From positions 1 through 64,000 of the forward strand of contig NZ_JBNPNH010000002.1 of assembly GCF_050314555.1 (NCBI RefSeq): a stretch of DNA of 64,000 nucleotides, written 5' to 3'. Shown one piece after another: positions 7,698 through 15,448 of this stretch. Origin of the DNA: Spyradosoma sp004558035 (lineage in GTDB: Bacteria > Verrucomicrobiota > Verrucomicrobiia > Opitutales > UBA953). The number at the start of each line of letters is the position of its first letter. Positions within the stretch are counted from its first letter, which is position 1. Under the pieces are notes generated by a model that saw nothing but the letters and a program-made list of their open reading frames with translations, was not told the origin of the DNA and made no database searches. Position numbers and translations under genes: made by a program.

Positions 7698-9044
7698 ATG
7701 GAAAAAACGAAAATCGGCATCGGATTCATCGGCTTCGGCACGGTCGGACAAGGCGTCTGGAAACACCTGCAGGCGCAGCGCGAAGAACTGGAAAAACGCC
7801 TCGGCGTGGAAATCGCGTTCCCGCGCGTCGCCGTGCGCGACCTCAAGCGCGAACGCAGCGTGAGCGTTCCCGAAAACGTGCTCACGACGGACCCAATGGC
7901 GGTCGTGAACGACCCCGCGGTGAACATCGTCTGCGAGCTCATGGGCGGCACGACGAAGGCGAAGGACTACACGCTCGCCGCGCTGAAGCACGGCAAGGTC
8001 GTCGTCTCCGCGAACAAGGCGCTCATCTACGAATTCGGGCGCGAAATCTTCGACGCCGTCAAGCAGTTCGGCGGGCACTACTACTTCGAGGCCTCCGTCG
8101 CGGGCGGGATTCCGATCATCAAGACGCTGCGCGAAGGCCTCGTCGCCAACCGCTTCGAATCCATCGCCGGCATCATCAACGGCACCTGCAACTACATTCT
8201 TTCCCGCATGGAGGCGGAGGGAAAATCCTACGAGGAGATTCTCCGCGACGCGAAAAAACTCGGCTACGTCGAGGCGGACGACCGGCTCGACCTCGACGGC
8301 TGGGACGCGTTCCACAAGGCGGTCATTCTCGCCTTCCTCGCCCACGGGAAATGGGTTTCGGAGCACGACGCGCTCGTCGAAGGCATCCGCGACGTGACGC
8401 TCGAGGACATGCACCGCGCACGCGACTTCGGCTACCGCATCAAGCTGCTCGGCATGATCCGCCGCAACTTCAAGACTGGCGCGCTCTCGCTCGGCGTCTA
8501 TCCCGCGCTCATTCCGCTGGACAAGACGCTCGCGCGCGTGGACGGCGTGTACAACGCGATCAAGCTCGCCGGCGACGTCGCGGGAACGACGATTCTCATC
8601 GGCCGCGGCGCGGGCCAGGACGCGACGTCCTCCGCCGTCATCTCCGACATCGTGGACGCGATGATCGGCATCCGCGACGACGCGCACAAATTCCTCACGC
8701 CGAGCGATATCGACGCGTGCTACCGCCTCGGCGAAAGCGCGCGCATGGCGACGATGGACGAAATCCGCTCGAAATTTTATCTGCGCATTTCGATTCTGGA
8801 CGAGCCGGGAACGCTCGTCGGGCTCTACCAGGCGCTGGCGAAGCACAACGTCTCCGTCTCGCGCGTCATCACCTACGAAAACCCGGAAGACAAGAACTCC
8901 CCGGTGAAGAGCGGCACGATCACGCTCGCGACGTATCCGACCTCCGAAGCCGTGATGGAACGCGTCGTGAACGACCTGAAGGCGCTCCCGCAGATCCTCA
9001 CGAAGCCGCTTCTGCTCCGCATCTACGAGCCGACGCGCGAGTGA
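7698..9044 (+). CDS. hom: homoserine dehydrogenase
   Basis: The enzyme reduces aspartate-semialdehyde to homoserine in the threonine/methionine pathway. The 448-residue protein begins with the dinucleotide-binding motif GFIGFGTVGQGVW. The substrate domain contains GGIPIIKTLREGLVANRF followed by GIINGTCNYILSRM, and then LGYVEADDRLDLDGWDAFHK with the catalytic Lys region. The C-terminus (about residues 360-445) is an ACT domain beginning LRISILDEPGTLVGLYQALA, which usually confers threonine feedback inhibition. It is a monofunctional enzyme with no aspartokinase fused. The gene is followed directly by a strong terminator. Confidence 0.96.
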   Translation: MEKTKIGIGFIGFGTVGQGVWKHLQAQREELEKRLGVEIAFPRVAVRDLKRERSVSVPENVLTTDPMAVVNDPAVNIVCELMGGTTKAKDYTLAALKHGKVVVSANKALIYEFGREIFDAVKQFGGHYYFEASVAGGIPIIKTLREGLVANRFESIAGIINGTCNYILSRMEAEGKSYEEILRDAKKLGYVEADDRLDLDGWDAFHKAVILAFLAHGKWVSEHDALVEGIRDVTLEDMHRARDFGYRIKLLGMIRRNFKTGALSLGVYPALIPLDKTLARVDGVYNAIKLAGDVAGTTILIGRGAGQDATSSAVISDIVDAMIGIRDDAHKFLTPSDIDACYRLGESARMATMDEIRSKFYLRISILDEPGTLVGLYQALAKHNVSVSRVITYENPEDKNSPVKSGTITLATYPTSEAVMERVVNDLKALPQILTKPLLLRIYEPTRE

Positions 9045-9067
9045 TTCTCCCGCCGTTCCTCCTCTTC

Positions 9068-9104
9068 AAAAAAAAGCGTTCCCGCGGCGGGAACGCTTTT
9101 TTTT
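9068..9104 (+). terminator. intrinsic terminator after hom, built from inverted CGTTCCCG words
   Basis: GCGTTCCCG (9076-9084) pairs with CGGGAACGC (9088-9096) around a 3-nt loop. It is flanked by A8 on the left and T8 on the right, so it could work in both directions. Confidence 0.9.
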
Positions 9105-9141
9105 CGCGCGGAAGAGTCCATCTTCTTAAAAAATTTCGCCG

Positions 9142-9170
9142 TTGCGCGCGGGAACGCGCGGGCGCAAAAT
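9142..9170 (+). promoter_or_regulatory. candidate promoter of the M18 aminopeptidase gene
   Basis: TTGCGC (9142-9147) and CAAAAT (9165-9170) are exactly 17 bp apart, 10 nt before the ATG at 9181. The spacer contains the iterated word. The two earlier ATG codons, at 9142 overlapping the -35 box and at 9169 overlapping the -10 box, are therefore unlikely starts. Confidence 0.6.
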
Positions 9171-9180
9171 GGCGGCACTT

Positions 9181-10635
9181 ATGGCAACGAAAAAATCCGA
9201 AAACAAAAAAGCCCCCGCGCCCGTCAAGGGCGTGTTCAAGCGGGAAGACGCCGTCAACAAGCTCTCTCCCGAGGAACGCAAGGTGCTCGACGCCTACGTC
9301 TCCGTGTACATGAATTACCTCTCCGTAGCGAAGACCGAGCGCCGCGCCTACGCGGAGGCCGTCCGCCTGCTCGAAGCGCGCGGGTTTAGGCCGCTCGCGT
9401 CCCTCAAGTCGCTGAAGCCCGGCGACAAGGTCTATCGCGGCTACCACGGCAAGACGCTCTTCGCCGCCGTCGTCGGCAAGGAGCCCGTTTCCGGCGGCGT
9501 GCGCGTCGTCGGCGGGCACACAGACGCGCCGCGCATCGACCTCAAGCCCGTGCCGCTCAGCGAAAAGAACGGCATCGCCTACTTCGACACGCACTACTAC
9601 GGCGGCATCAAGAAATTTCAGTGGGTCGCGCATCCGCTCGCGCTTTACGGCACCGCCGTGCGCAAGGACGGCTCGAAGGTCGAAATCGCGATCGGCGACA
9701 AGCCCGGCGATCCCGTCTTCATGATTTCGGACATTCTCCCGCACCTCGGACAGGAGCAGGCGGCAAAGGTGCTCGCGGACGCGTTCCCGGGCGAAAATCT
9801 CGACCTGGTCATCGCCACGACGCCCTGCCCCGCGGACGCGGACGACGGCGAGGTCAAGGAAAAGGTCAAGCTTCACGTGATGCGCATTCTGGAAAAGGAA
9901 TACGGGCTCACGGAACAGGATCTCATCAGCGCCGAGCTCGAGATCGTTCCCGCGGGACTGCCGCGCGAAATGGGGCTCGACCGCTCGCTCATCACCGGCT
10001 ACGGGCACGACGACCGCATCTGCGCGTTCGCGGGTCTGCAGGCGATGATGGACGTCAAGGGCGTTCCCGCGAAGACCGCCGTCGTGCTGCTCTGCGACAA
10101 GGAGGAAATCGGCTCCGTCGGCGCGACCGGCATGGATTCGACCTTCTTCGAAAACTCGATCGCCGAGCTCGTCTTCCGCCAGGAAAAGAATTATTCCGAC
10201 ATTCTCGTGCGCCGCGCGCTCGAAGCCTCGTCGATGCTCTCGGCGGACGTCTGCGCGGCGGACGACCCGCTGTTCCCGGGCAGCTCCTCGCCGGGCAACA
10301 TGGCGAAGCTCAACGCGGGCGCGTGCGTGATCAAATACACGGGCTCGCGCGGCAAGGTCATGGCGAACGACGCGAGCGCGGAATTCGTCGCGCGGCTGCG
10401 CGAGATCTTCGACGCGGCGGGCGTCGTCTGGCAGGTCGGCGAACTCGGCCGCGTGGACGTCGGCGGCGGCGGAACGATCGCGATGTACATGTCGCACTAC
10501 GGCATGAACGTGATCGACATGGGCACGCCGCTGCTGAACATGCACGCGCCGTGGGAAGTCGCCTCCAAGCTCGACACCTACATGACCTACAAGGCCTACA
10601 AGGCGTTCTTCGAAGCGGCCGCGGAGCTCGCGTGA
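9181..10635 (+). CDS. M18 family aminopeptidase
   Basis: A zinc aminopeptidase of the M18 (aspartyl aminopeptidase/LAP4-like) family, about 484 residues from the chosen start. Metal-binding signatures are GGHTDAPRIDLK, the acidic DKEEIGSVGATGMDS and the C-terminal MSHYGMNVIDMGTPLLNMHA. Family members remove N-terminal residues from peptides in the cytosol, generally acidic or hydrophobic ones; the exact preference cannot be read from the sequence. The start at 9181 (MATKKSENKK) was chosen because the promoter-like boxes overlap the upstream Met codons. It converges with fucI, with a 30-bp palindromic terminator between them. Confidence 0.9.
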   Translation: MATKKSENKKAPAPVKGVFKREDAVNKLSPEERKVLDAYVSVYMNYLSVAKTERRAYAEAVRLLEARGFRPLASLKSLKPGDKVYRGYHGKTLFAAVVGKEPVSGGVRVVGGHTDAPRIDLKPVPLSEKNGIAYFDTHYYGGIKKFQWVAHPLALYGTAVRKDGSKVEIAIGDKPGDPVFMISDILPHLGQEQAAKVLADAFPGENLDLVIATTPCPADADDGEVKEKVKLHVMRILEKEYGLTEQDLISAELEIVPAGLPREMGLDRSLITGYGHDDRICAFAGLQAMMDVKGVPAKTAVVLLCDKEEIGSVGATGMDSTFFENSIAELVFRQEKNYSDILVRRALEASSMLSADVCAADDPLFPGSSSPGNMAKLNAGACVIKYTGSRGKVMANDASAEFVARLREIFDAAGVVWQVGELGRVDVGGGGTIAMYMSHYGMNVIDMGTPLLNMHAPWEVASKLDTYMTYKAYKAFFEAAAELA

Positions 10636-10692
10636 GCCGCGCCGCGCACGACGCGAGGAAACGGAGCTTCCGCCCGCTTCCTTTCGCGAAAA

Positions 10693-10722
10693 AAAGAGCC
10701 CGGGAACGTTCCCGGGCTCTTT
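10693..10722. terminator. bidirectional terminator between convergent genes
   Basis: AAAGAGCCCGGGAAC (10693-10707) is followed immediately by its exact inverse complement (10708-10722), a 30-bp perfect palindrome centred on GGGAACGTTCCC. It separates the M18 gene and fucI. Confidence 0.75.
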
Positions 10723-10740
10723 CTGCGTCATGCGGCGATC

Positions 10741-12522
10741 TCAATACTTGCCGTAGATCGGGCCGAAGTTCGCGCAGGCGCGGAAGTCGGCGCCTTCGGG
10801 ATCGGCGGTGCCGAACAGACCCCACGCCGCCGGACGATAGACCTTGTCGTCGGGAACGTTGTGCGCGTAAACCGGGATGCGGAGCATCGAGGCGAGCGTG
10901 ATCAGGTCCGCGCCGACGTGGCCGTAGGTCCACGCGCCGTGGTTCGCGCCCATGTTCGCCATGACGGAATAGACATCCGTGAACGCGCCCTTGCCCGTGA
11001 GGATCGGCGCGAACCAGGTCGTCGGCCAGCCCGGGTCGGTGCGTTCGTCGAGAATCTTGTTCACGTTCTCGGGGAGCGTGCAGGTGTAGCCTTCGGCGAT
11101 GACGAGGACCGGCCCCTGTCCCTTGACGAGGTTCATGCGGATCATCGTCACGGGAACGTCGCCCTTCGAGACGAAGTGCAGCGAGTAGCCCCCGCCGCGG
11201 AAGTATTCGCGGTTCGCCGGGCACCATTCGGACGCCGCCATCATCGCGTCGATGTCCTGGAACGTCGTTTCGCCGGTCTTCTTCATGACGGGCTTGCCGT
11301 TCACGTCGAGCGCCTGCATGTTGCCGTCGAGCGCGGTCGAGCCGGAGTTGATGAGGTGCATGATGCCGTTCTTGGCGTGGCCTTCCATCGTGTAGCCGGC
11401 GACGCGCTTCACGGCGTCGGGCGACCAGTACGTGCGGATGTCGGAGAAGCACGCCGCCTGGCCCGTGAGCTGGTGCAGCAGGAGCTGGCAGACGCCGTTC
11501 ATCGCGTCGTTTTCCGTCGCGAACGGAATCGCCTCGCGCGGGCCGTTCCAGTCGAAGGTGCTGTTGAGGAGCGATTCCGCCATGTCGCCGTTCGGATAGT
11601 AGTCCGTCCAGTGGCGCTGGCCCTGGAAACCGCCGCAGATGGCGTTGAAGCCGAGGCCTTCTTCCTCGCAGTCGATCGTCTTGAGGTGCGGATTGCCGTG
11701 CATCATGTCGCGGAAGATGATCGTCATCAGCAGCGATTCGCGCAGCGTGCGTTCCTTTTCTTCCGGCGGGAGCACGAGGTCGGGACGGTTGCGGTCCGGG
11801 CCGATCTTCACGTATTGCTTCGCCCATTCGAGCGCGAGCTCAAATTCCTTCTTGTCGTAGATGCCGAGATCCATGCGGCGGCGGACTTCCGTCATGTCCA
11901 CCGGCTGGACGCGCATGCCGAGGTAGCTTTCCCAGAACGAATGGTCGAGAATCGAGCCGGCGATGCCCATCGCGCAGCCGCCGATGGAGAGGTAGCCCTT
12001 GCCCTTCAGCGTCGCGACCGCGATGCCCGCGCGCGCGAAGCGGAGGATTTTTTCCTCGACGTCCGCGGGAATGCTCGTGTCGTCTTTGTCCTGCACGTCG
12101 TGCCCGTAGATCGAGAACGCGGGAACGCCCTTCTGCGCGTAGCCGGCGAGCGCGGCGGCGAGATAGACGGCGCCCGGGCGCTCCGTGCCGTTGAAGCCCC
12201 AAATCGCCTTCGGCGTGGACGCGTCCGTCTCGAACGTTTCCGTGATGTAGCACCAGCACGGCGTGACGGTGAGCGAGCAGCCGACGTTGTTCTCGAGGAA
12301 CTTCTGGTTCGCCGCGGCGGCTTCCGCGGGACCGCCGATGCACGTGTCGGCGATGACGCACTGCACGGGCTGACCGTTCGCGTGCTTCACCTTCGATTCG
12401 ATGAGCGCGGCGGCGGCTTTCGCCATGTTCATGGTCTGTTCTTCCAGCGACTCGCGGACGCCGAGACGGCGGCCGTCGATCGTGGGACGGATTCCGATTT
12501 TAGGTAACGTATCGTATTTCAT
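10741..12522 (-). CDS. fucI: L-fucose isomerase
   Basis: FucI converts L-fucose to L-fuculose in the cytosol. The 593-residue protein is collinear with E. coli FucI from its start (LPKIGIRPTIDGRRLGVRES) through TVTPCWCYITETFETD, AIWGFNGTERPGAVYLAAAL, GFQGQRHWTDYYPNGD and TDVYSVMANMGANHGAWTYG to the C-terminal FGPIYGKY. The length is within two residues of the E. coli enzyme as I recall it. It is the last gene of a minus-strand operon fucP - TIGR04076-like gene - fucI, with gaps of about 42 and 41 bp. No fuculokinase or aldolase is present, so later steps must be encoded elsewhere. Regulation by the divergent TetR protein is likely. Confidence 0.97.
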   Translation of the reverse strand: MKYDTLPKIGIRPTIDGRRLGVRESLEEQTMNMAKAAAALIESKVKHANGQPVQCVIADTCIGGPAEAAAANQKFLENNVGCSLTVTPCWCYITETFETDASTPKAIWGFNGTERPGAVYLAAALAGYAQKGVPAFSIYGHDVQDKDDTSIPADVEEKILRFARAGIAVATLKGKGYLSIGGCAMGIAGSILDHSFWESYLGMRVQPVDMTEVRRRMDLGIYDKKEFELALEWAKQYVKIGPDRNRPDLVLPPEEKERTLRESLLMTIIFRDMMHGNPHLKTIDCEEEGLGFNAICGGFQGQRHWTDYYPNGDMAESLLNSTFDWNGPREAIPFATENDAMNGVCQLLLHQLTGQAACFSDIRTYWSPDAVKRVAGYTMEGHAKNGIMHLINSGSTALDGNMQALDVNGKPVMKKTGETTFQDIDAMMAASEWCPANREYFRGGGYSLHFVSKGDVPVTMIRMNLVKGQGPVLVIAEGYTCTLPENVNKILDERTDPGWPTTWFAPILTGKGAFTDVYSVMANMGANHGAWTYGHVGADLITLASMLRIPVYAHNVPDDKVYRPAAWGLFGTADPEGADFRACANFGPIYGKY

Positions 12523-12563
12523 AATTCAATTGGTTTGGTGAAAATTTTTTGAAGGATTAAAAT

Positions 12564-12947
12564 TTAACGCTTGGAGCTTAAAGGGCAGGCTCCGCCGCCT
12601 TCATGGCGAACAGGCGTGTAGTCGATGACGGATTCTTCCTCCGTCGCTTCGAGCTTGAACACGACGGGACGCAGACCGTCGTTGCAGCAGCAGATCGCCG
12701 TTCCGGGTTTTCGAATCCAGTCTCCGTAATAAAAAACTCCGTTCCCGGCGCCGTGAGCCAGCGCGAAGACATATTGGTAAATCGCCTTCCACGCTTCGTC
12801 GCAGAACCCCTGAGGCTTGGCGTAGTCGGCGAAAAAGACCTGCCCTTCCCGCATCATCGGACAAGGTCCCAAGCCGTCCGCTCCGTACTCCCGCGCGAGT
12901 TCCTTGTCGAAAGTCGTTTTCAGAACAGTGATTTTTACCTTTTTCAT
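12564..12947 (-). CDS. TIGR04076 family protein in the fucose operon
   Basis: A 127-residue protein resembling the TIGR04076 family: MKKVKITVLKTTFDKELARE at the start, a GLGPCPMMREGQVF block, a central ALAHGAGNGVFYYGDW, and ICCCNDGLRPVVFKLE. It is Cys-rich, with CCC at the centre and two more Cys, which could bind a metal or cofactor. The family function is unknown. Here it lies between fucP and fucI on the same strand with short gaps, which argues for a role in fucose handling or in sensing the sugar. No signal peptide or membrane segment is visible. The family call is from memory of its motif pattern. Confidence 0.75.
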   Translation of the reverse strand: MKKVKITVLKTTFDKELAREYGADGLGPCPMMREGQVFFADYAKPQGFCDEAWKAIYQYVFALAHGAGNGVFYYGDWIRKPGTAICCCNDGLRPVVFKLEATEEESVIDYTPVRHEGGGACPLSSKR

Positions 12948-12989
12948 GTTTTTGTTCTTTCTTGTTGTCTGCCGCTCGTCACCCGCCGT

Positions 12990-14399
12990 TCATCCGCGCG
13001 GAGCGTCTTCCCGCTTGCGGAAAATCAGACTGTACGCGAGCACGACCGCGAAGCAGATCGCGGGAACGATGAACGAAGCGCGCAGCGCCGCCGAGGACGT
13101 CTTCAAATCCGTGTCCCAGGTGCCGTCGAACGCGGACGTCAGCACGATCCAGCACGAATCCGCGTTGCCGATGATGTCGAGCATCCACGGCGTGAGCAGC
13201 GCGCCGCCGACGATCGCCATGATCAGTCCCGCCGCGCCGAGCTTGTGCGCCTTCGGGTCGATCCCGCCGAGCGCGATCCCGTAGATTGTCGGGAACATCA
13301 GCGACATGCAGCCGCTCATCGCGATCAGGCAGAGCACGTTCGCCGAGAACGGCAGCCCGCCGACCGTAAAGAGCACTTCCGTCGGGAAATACATCACGCC
13401 CGCCGTGCACGCGATCGCACACGCCGCGAAGAACGCCATCAGCCACGCCGGCTCGACATATTTCATCACGAACGTCGCGATCCAGCGGCAGATGATGAAC
13501 GCGATGAGCGCGAGCAGATAATACGTCGCGCCCTGCTCGGGCGTCACGCCGAGCTCCTTTTGGCAATAGACGTTGACGCAGGTCCACGCGGCGATCTGAA
13601 CGCCGACGTAGAACACCTGCGCCACGACGCCGAGATACCAGCGCGGAGAACGCGCGAGAATCGAAAGAATTTCGCCGTAGTTCGTCGGCTCGGAAGAGAC
13701 TTCGTCCGCCGAGGAGCGCTTCGTGAAGAAAAAGAAGAACCAGATGAACGCCGCGATCGCGCACAGCCCGACGTAGGGCACGCACACCCAGAAAAGTTCG
13801 TGGTGCACGATCTCGCCCAGCGCGTCCGGCGCCATCGCCGCGCGCTCGTCCGCCGTCGCGGGATTCAGATTCGCGAGAATCAGCTGCTGCGCGAGCAGAA
13901 TGCCCGCCAGCGAACCGACCGGATTGAACATCTGCGCGAAGTTCAGGCGGCGCACCGCCGTCTCCTTGTCGCCCAGCGCGAGCACATACGGATTGCACGT
14001 CGTTTCAAGCACGGCGCAGCCGCCCGCGACGATGAAGATGCCCACGATGTAGAGCCAGAAACTCTGCGATACGCACGCGGGAACGTAAAGCAACGCCCCG
14101 ATCACGTACACGCCCAGCCCCACCAGCACGCCCGCTCGGTAGCCCGCGCGCTGAACGAGAAACGACGCGAGCAGCGCGATCACCGAATACGCGCCGTAGA
14201 ACGAAACCTGCACGTAGCCCGCCGTGGACTGGCTCGTCATGAAAATCTTCTGGAACGCGGGGACGAGATTGTCCGTCATGTTGTTGAGCAGTCCCCACAG
14301 CGCGAAGCAGGAGACGAGCATGATGAAGAGCCCGAGGAATTTTTTGGGCACGACCGGCGCAGAAGCCGGAGCAACGGAAGGGGAATCTTGGGTATTCAT
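12990..14399 (-). CDS. fucP: L-fucose:H+ symporter, FucP family MFS permease
   Basis: A 469-residue major facilitator superfamily transporter with about twelve hydrophobic segments. Features are the N-terminal KKFLGLFIMLVSCFALWGLL, with the charged residue context typical of FucP, NNMTDNLVPAFQKIF, and ETTCNPYVLALG, matching the FucP/GluP family E-T-x-x-N-P-Y signature. FucP imports L-fucose with a proton across the inner membrane. The open frame extends upstream to 14678, but the ATG at 14399 (MNTQDSP) is the only Met that gives a normal N-terminus, and the extension would run into the divergent regulator gene. It is the first gene of the fuc operon. Confidence 0.93.
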   Translation of the reverse strand: MNTQDSPSVAPASAPVVPKKFLGLFIMLVSCFALWGLLNNMTDNLVPAFQKIFMTSQSTAGYVQVSFYGAYSVIALLASFLVQRAGYRAGVLVGLGVYVIGALLYVPACVSQSFWLYIVGIFIVAGGCAVLETTCNPYVLALGDKETAVRRLNFAQMFNPVGSLAGILLAQQLILANLNPATADERAAMAPDALGEIVHHELFWVCVPYVGLCAIAAFIWFFFFFTKRSSADEVSSEPTNYGEILSILARSPRWYLGVVAQVFYVGVQIAAWTCVNVYCQKELGVTPEQGATYYLLALIAFIICRWIATFVMKYVEPAWLMAFFAACAIACTAGVMYFPTEVLFTVGGLPFSANVLCLIAMSGCMSLMFPTIYGIALGGIDPKAHKLGAAGLIMAIVGGALLTPWMLDIIGNADSCWIVLTSAFDGTWDTDLKTSSAALRASFIVPAICFAVVLAYSLIFRKREDAPRG

Positions 14400-14494
14400 G
14401 TGAGCGTGATTTTCCCATGTTCCCTCCCGCCCGTCAATTTTGAAAACGCCGCGGGAACGCCCGCGCGGCAAAAAAGCGAATGAGCTTGCCTCGA

Positions 14495-14535
14495 AAATTA
14501 AACTCCGTAATTTAACTGAAAAATTAAACTGTGAA
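14495..14535. promoter_or_regulatory. candidate TetR operator array between fucP and its regulator
   Basis: Arms AAATTA (14495-14500), TAATTT (14508-14513) and AAATTA (14521-14526) alternate in orientation with a strict 13-nt period, each followed by AACT (the third by AACTGTG). The array ends just upstream of the regulator start at 14542. It is a good candidate binding site for autoregulation and for control of the divergent fuc operon. Confidence 0.5.
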
Positions 14536-14541
14536 TTCAAA

Positions 14542-15183
14542 ATGGCGAGACGCAGCGACGGCATAGAGACGAAGAAGAAGATTCTCGGGGCGGCATCCAA
14601 GCTCTTTTCCGAGAACGGGTTCAAGCAGACGTCCAACGCGGAGATCTCCAAGGCGAGCGGCGTGAACAGCGCGCTCATCAGCTACTATTTCGGCGACAAG
14701 GAGACGATCTACCGCGAGGCGTGGAAGCACAGCCTGCGCGAATCGCTCGCGAAGTATCCGGCGGACGGCGCCGTTCCCGCGGACGCTCCCGCGCGCGACA
14801 GGCTCTACGGCATCATCGCCGCGACGGTGCGCCGCTACTCCGACCCGCTCTGCTTCGACGGCGGCATTCTCAACCAGGAAATCGCCTCGCCGACGGGGCT
14901 GCTCGAGGACGTGCACGAGAACACGATCTTCCGCCTGCGCGAAAACCTGCTGCACGTCGTGAGCGAGTTTCTCGGCGAAGGCGTCTCGAACGAGGACCTG
15001 CGCATGTCCGTCTATTCCATCGTCGCGATGTGCATTTCGCCGCAGAAGAAGATCCAGCGCATCGAAAAGACGGAGCCTTTCCCGTACGACGTGGAGAAGC
15101 GCATCGAGCACGTATTCCGCTTTTCCGTCGCGGGACTGAACGCCGTGAAGAGGACGGCGAAGAAAAGCGCGCCGCGCGCGTGA
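14542..15183 (+). CDS. TetR/AcrR family transcriptional regulator
   Basis: A 213-residue regulator with a TetR helix-turn-helix at the N-terminus: ETKKKILGAASKLFSENGFK followed by TSNAEISKASGVNSALISYY, then FGDKETIYREAW. The C-terminal ligand domain is of the CecR/YbiH-like type (inference). The start at 14542 (MARRSDG) fits the family; the frame stays open upstream only through AT-rich operator-like sequence. It is divergent from fucP, so it is the probable repressor of the fucose operon, relieved by L-fucose or a metabolite. TetR control of a fuc operon would differ from the DeoR-type activator FucR of E. coli. The gene downstream, 33 bp away, encodes a ferredoxin. Confidence 0.85.
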   Translation: MARRSDGIETKKKILGAASKLFSENGFKQTSNAEISKASGVNSALISYYFGDKETIYREAWKHSLRESLAKYPADGAVPADAPARDRLYGIIAATVRRYSDPLCFDGGILNQEIASPTGLLEDVHENTIFRLRENLLHVVSEFLGEGVSNEDLRMSVYSIVAMCISPQKKIQRIEKTEPFPYDVEKRIEHVFRFSVAGLNAVKRTAKKSAPRA

Positions 15184-15216
15184 GGCTCATTTCCCCAGAA
15201 ACCGATTTCCACAACG

Positions 15217-15447
15217 ATGAAAAAACGATACTTTCCGAAAATCCGAAACGACGAATGCAAGGGCTGCGAGCGCTGCGTCGTCGCCTGTCCGCGGGACGTT
15301 CTCGCGCTCGGCAAGGAGCTGAACGTGATGGGGCTGCCGCACGTCTTCGTCAAGAACGAGGACGCGTGCACGGGTTGCTCGCTCTGCTTCTACACGTGCC
15401 CGGAACCCGGCGCGATCTCGATCGTCGAAGAAAAGGAGGAAGCGTAA
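15217..15447 (+). CDS. 2x[4Fe-4S] ferredoxin subunit of a 2-oxoacid oxidoreductase
   Basis: This 76-residue protein contains two CxxCxxCxxxCP motifs: CKGCERCVVACP near residue 14 and CTGCSLCFYTCP near residue 51. It is a dicluster ferredoxin of the delta subunit type (KorD/VorD/PorD). It passes electrons between the TPP-containing core and external ferredoxin. The gene overlaps nothing, ends 1 bp before vorB, and an AGGAGG near its 3' end is one of the few Shine-Dalgarno-like sequences in the window. Confidence 0.9.
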   Translation: MKKRYFPKIRNDECKGCERCVVACPRDVLALGKELNVMGLPHVFVKNEDACTGCSLCFYTCPEPGAISIVEEKEEA

Positions 15448-15448
15448 A

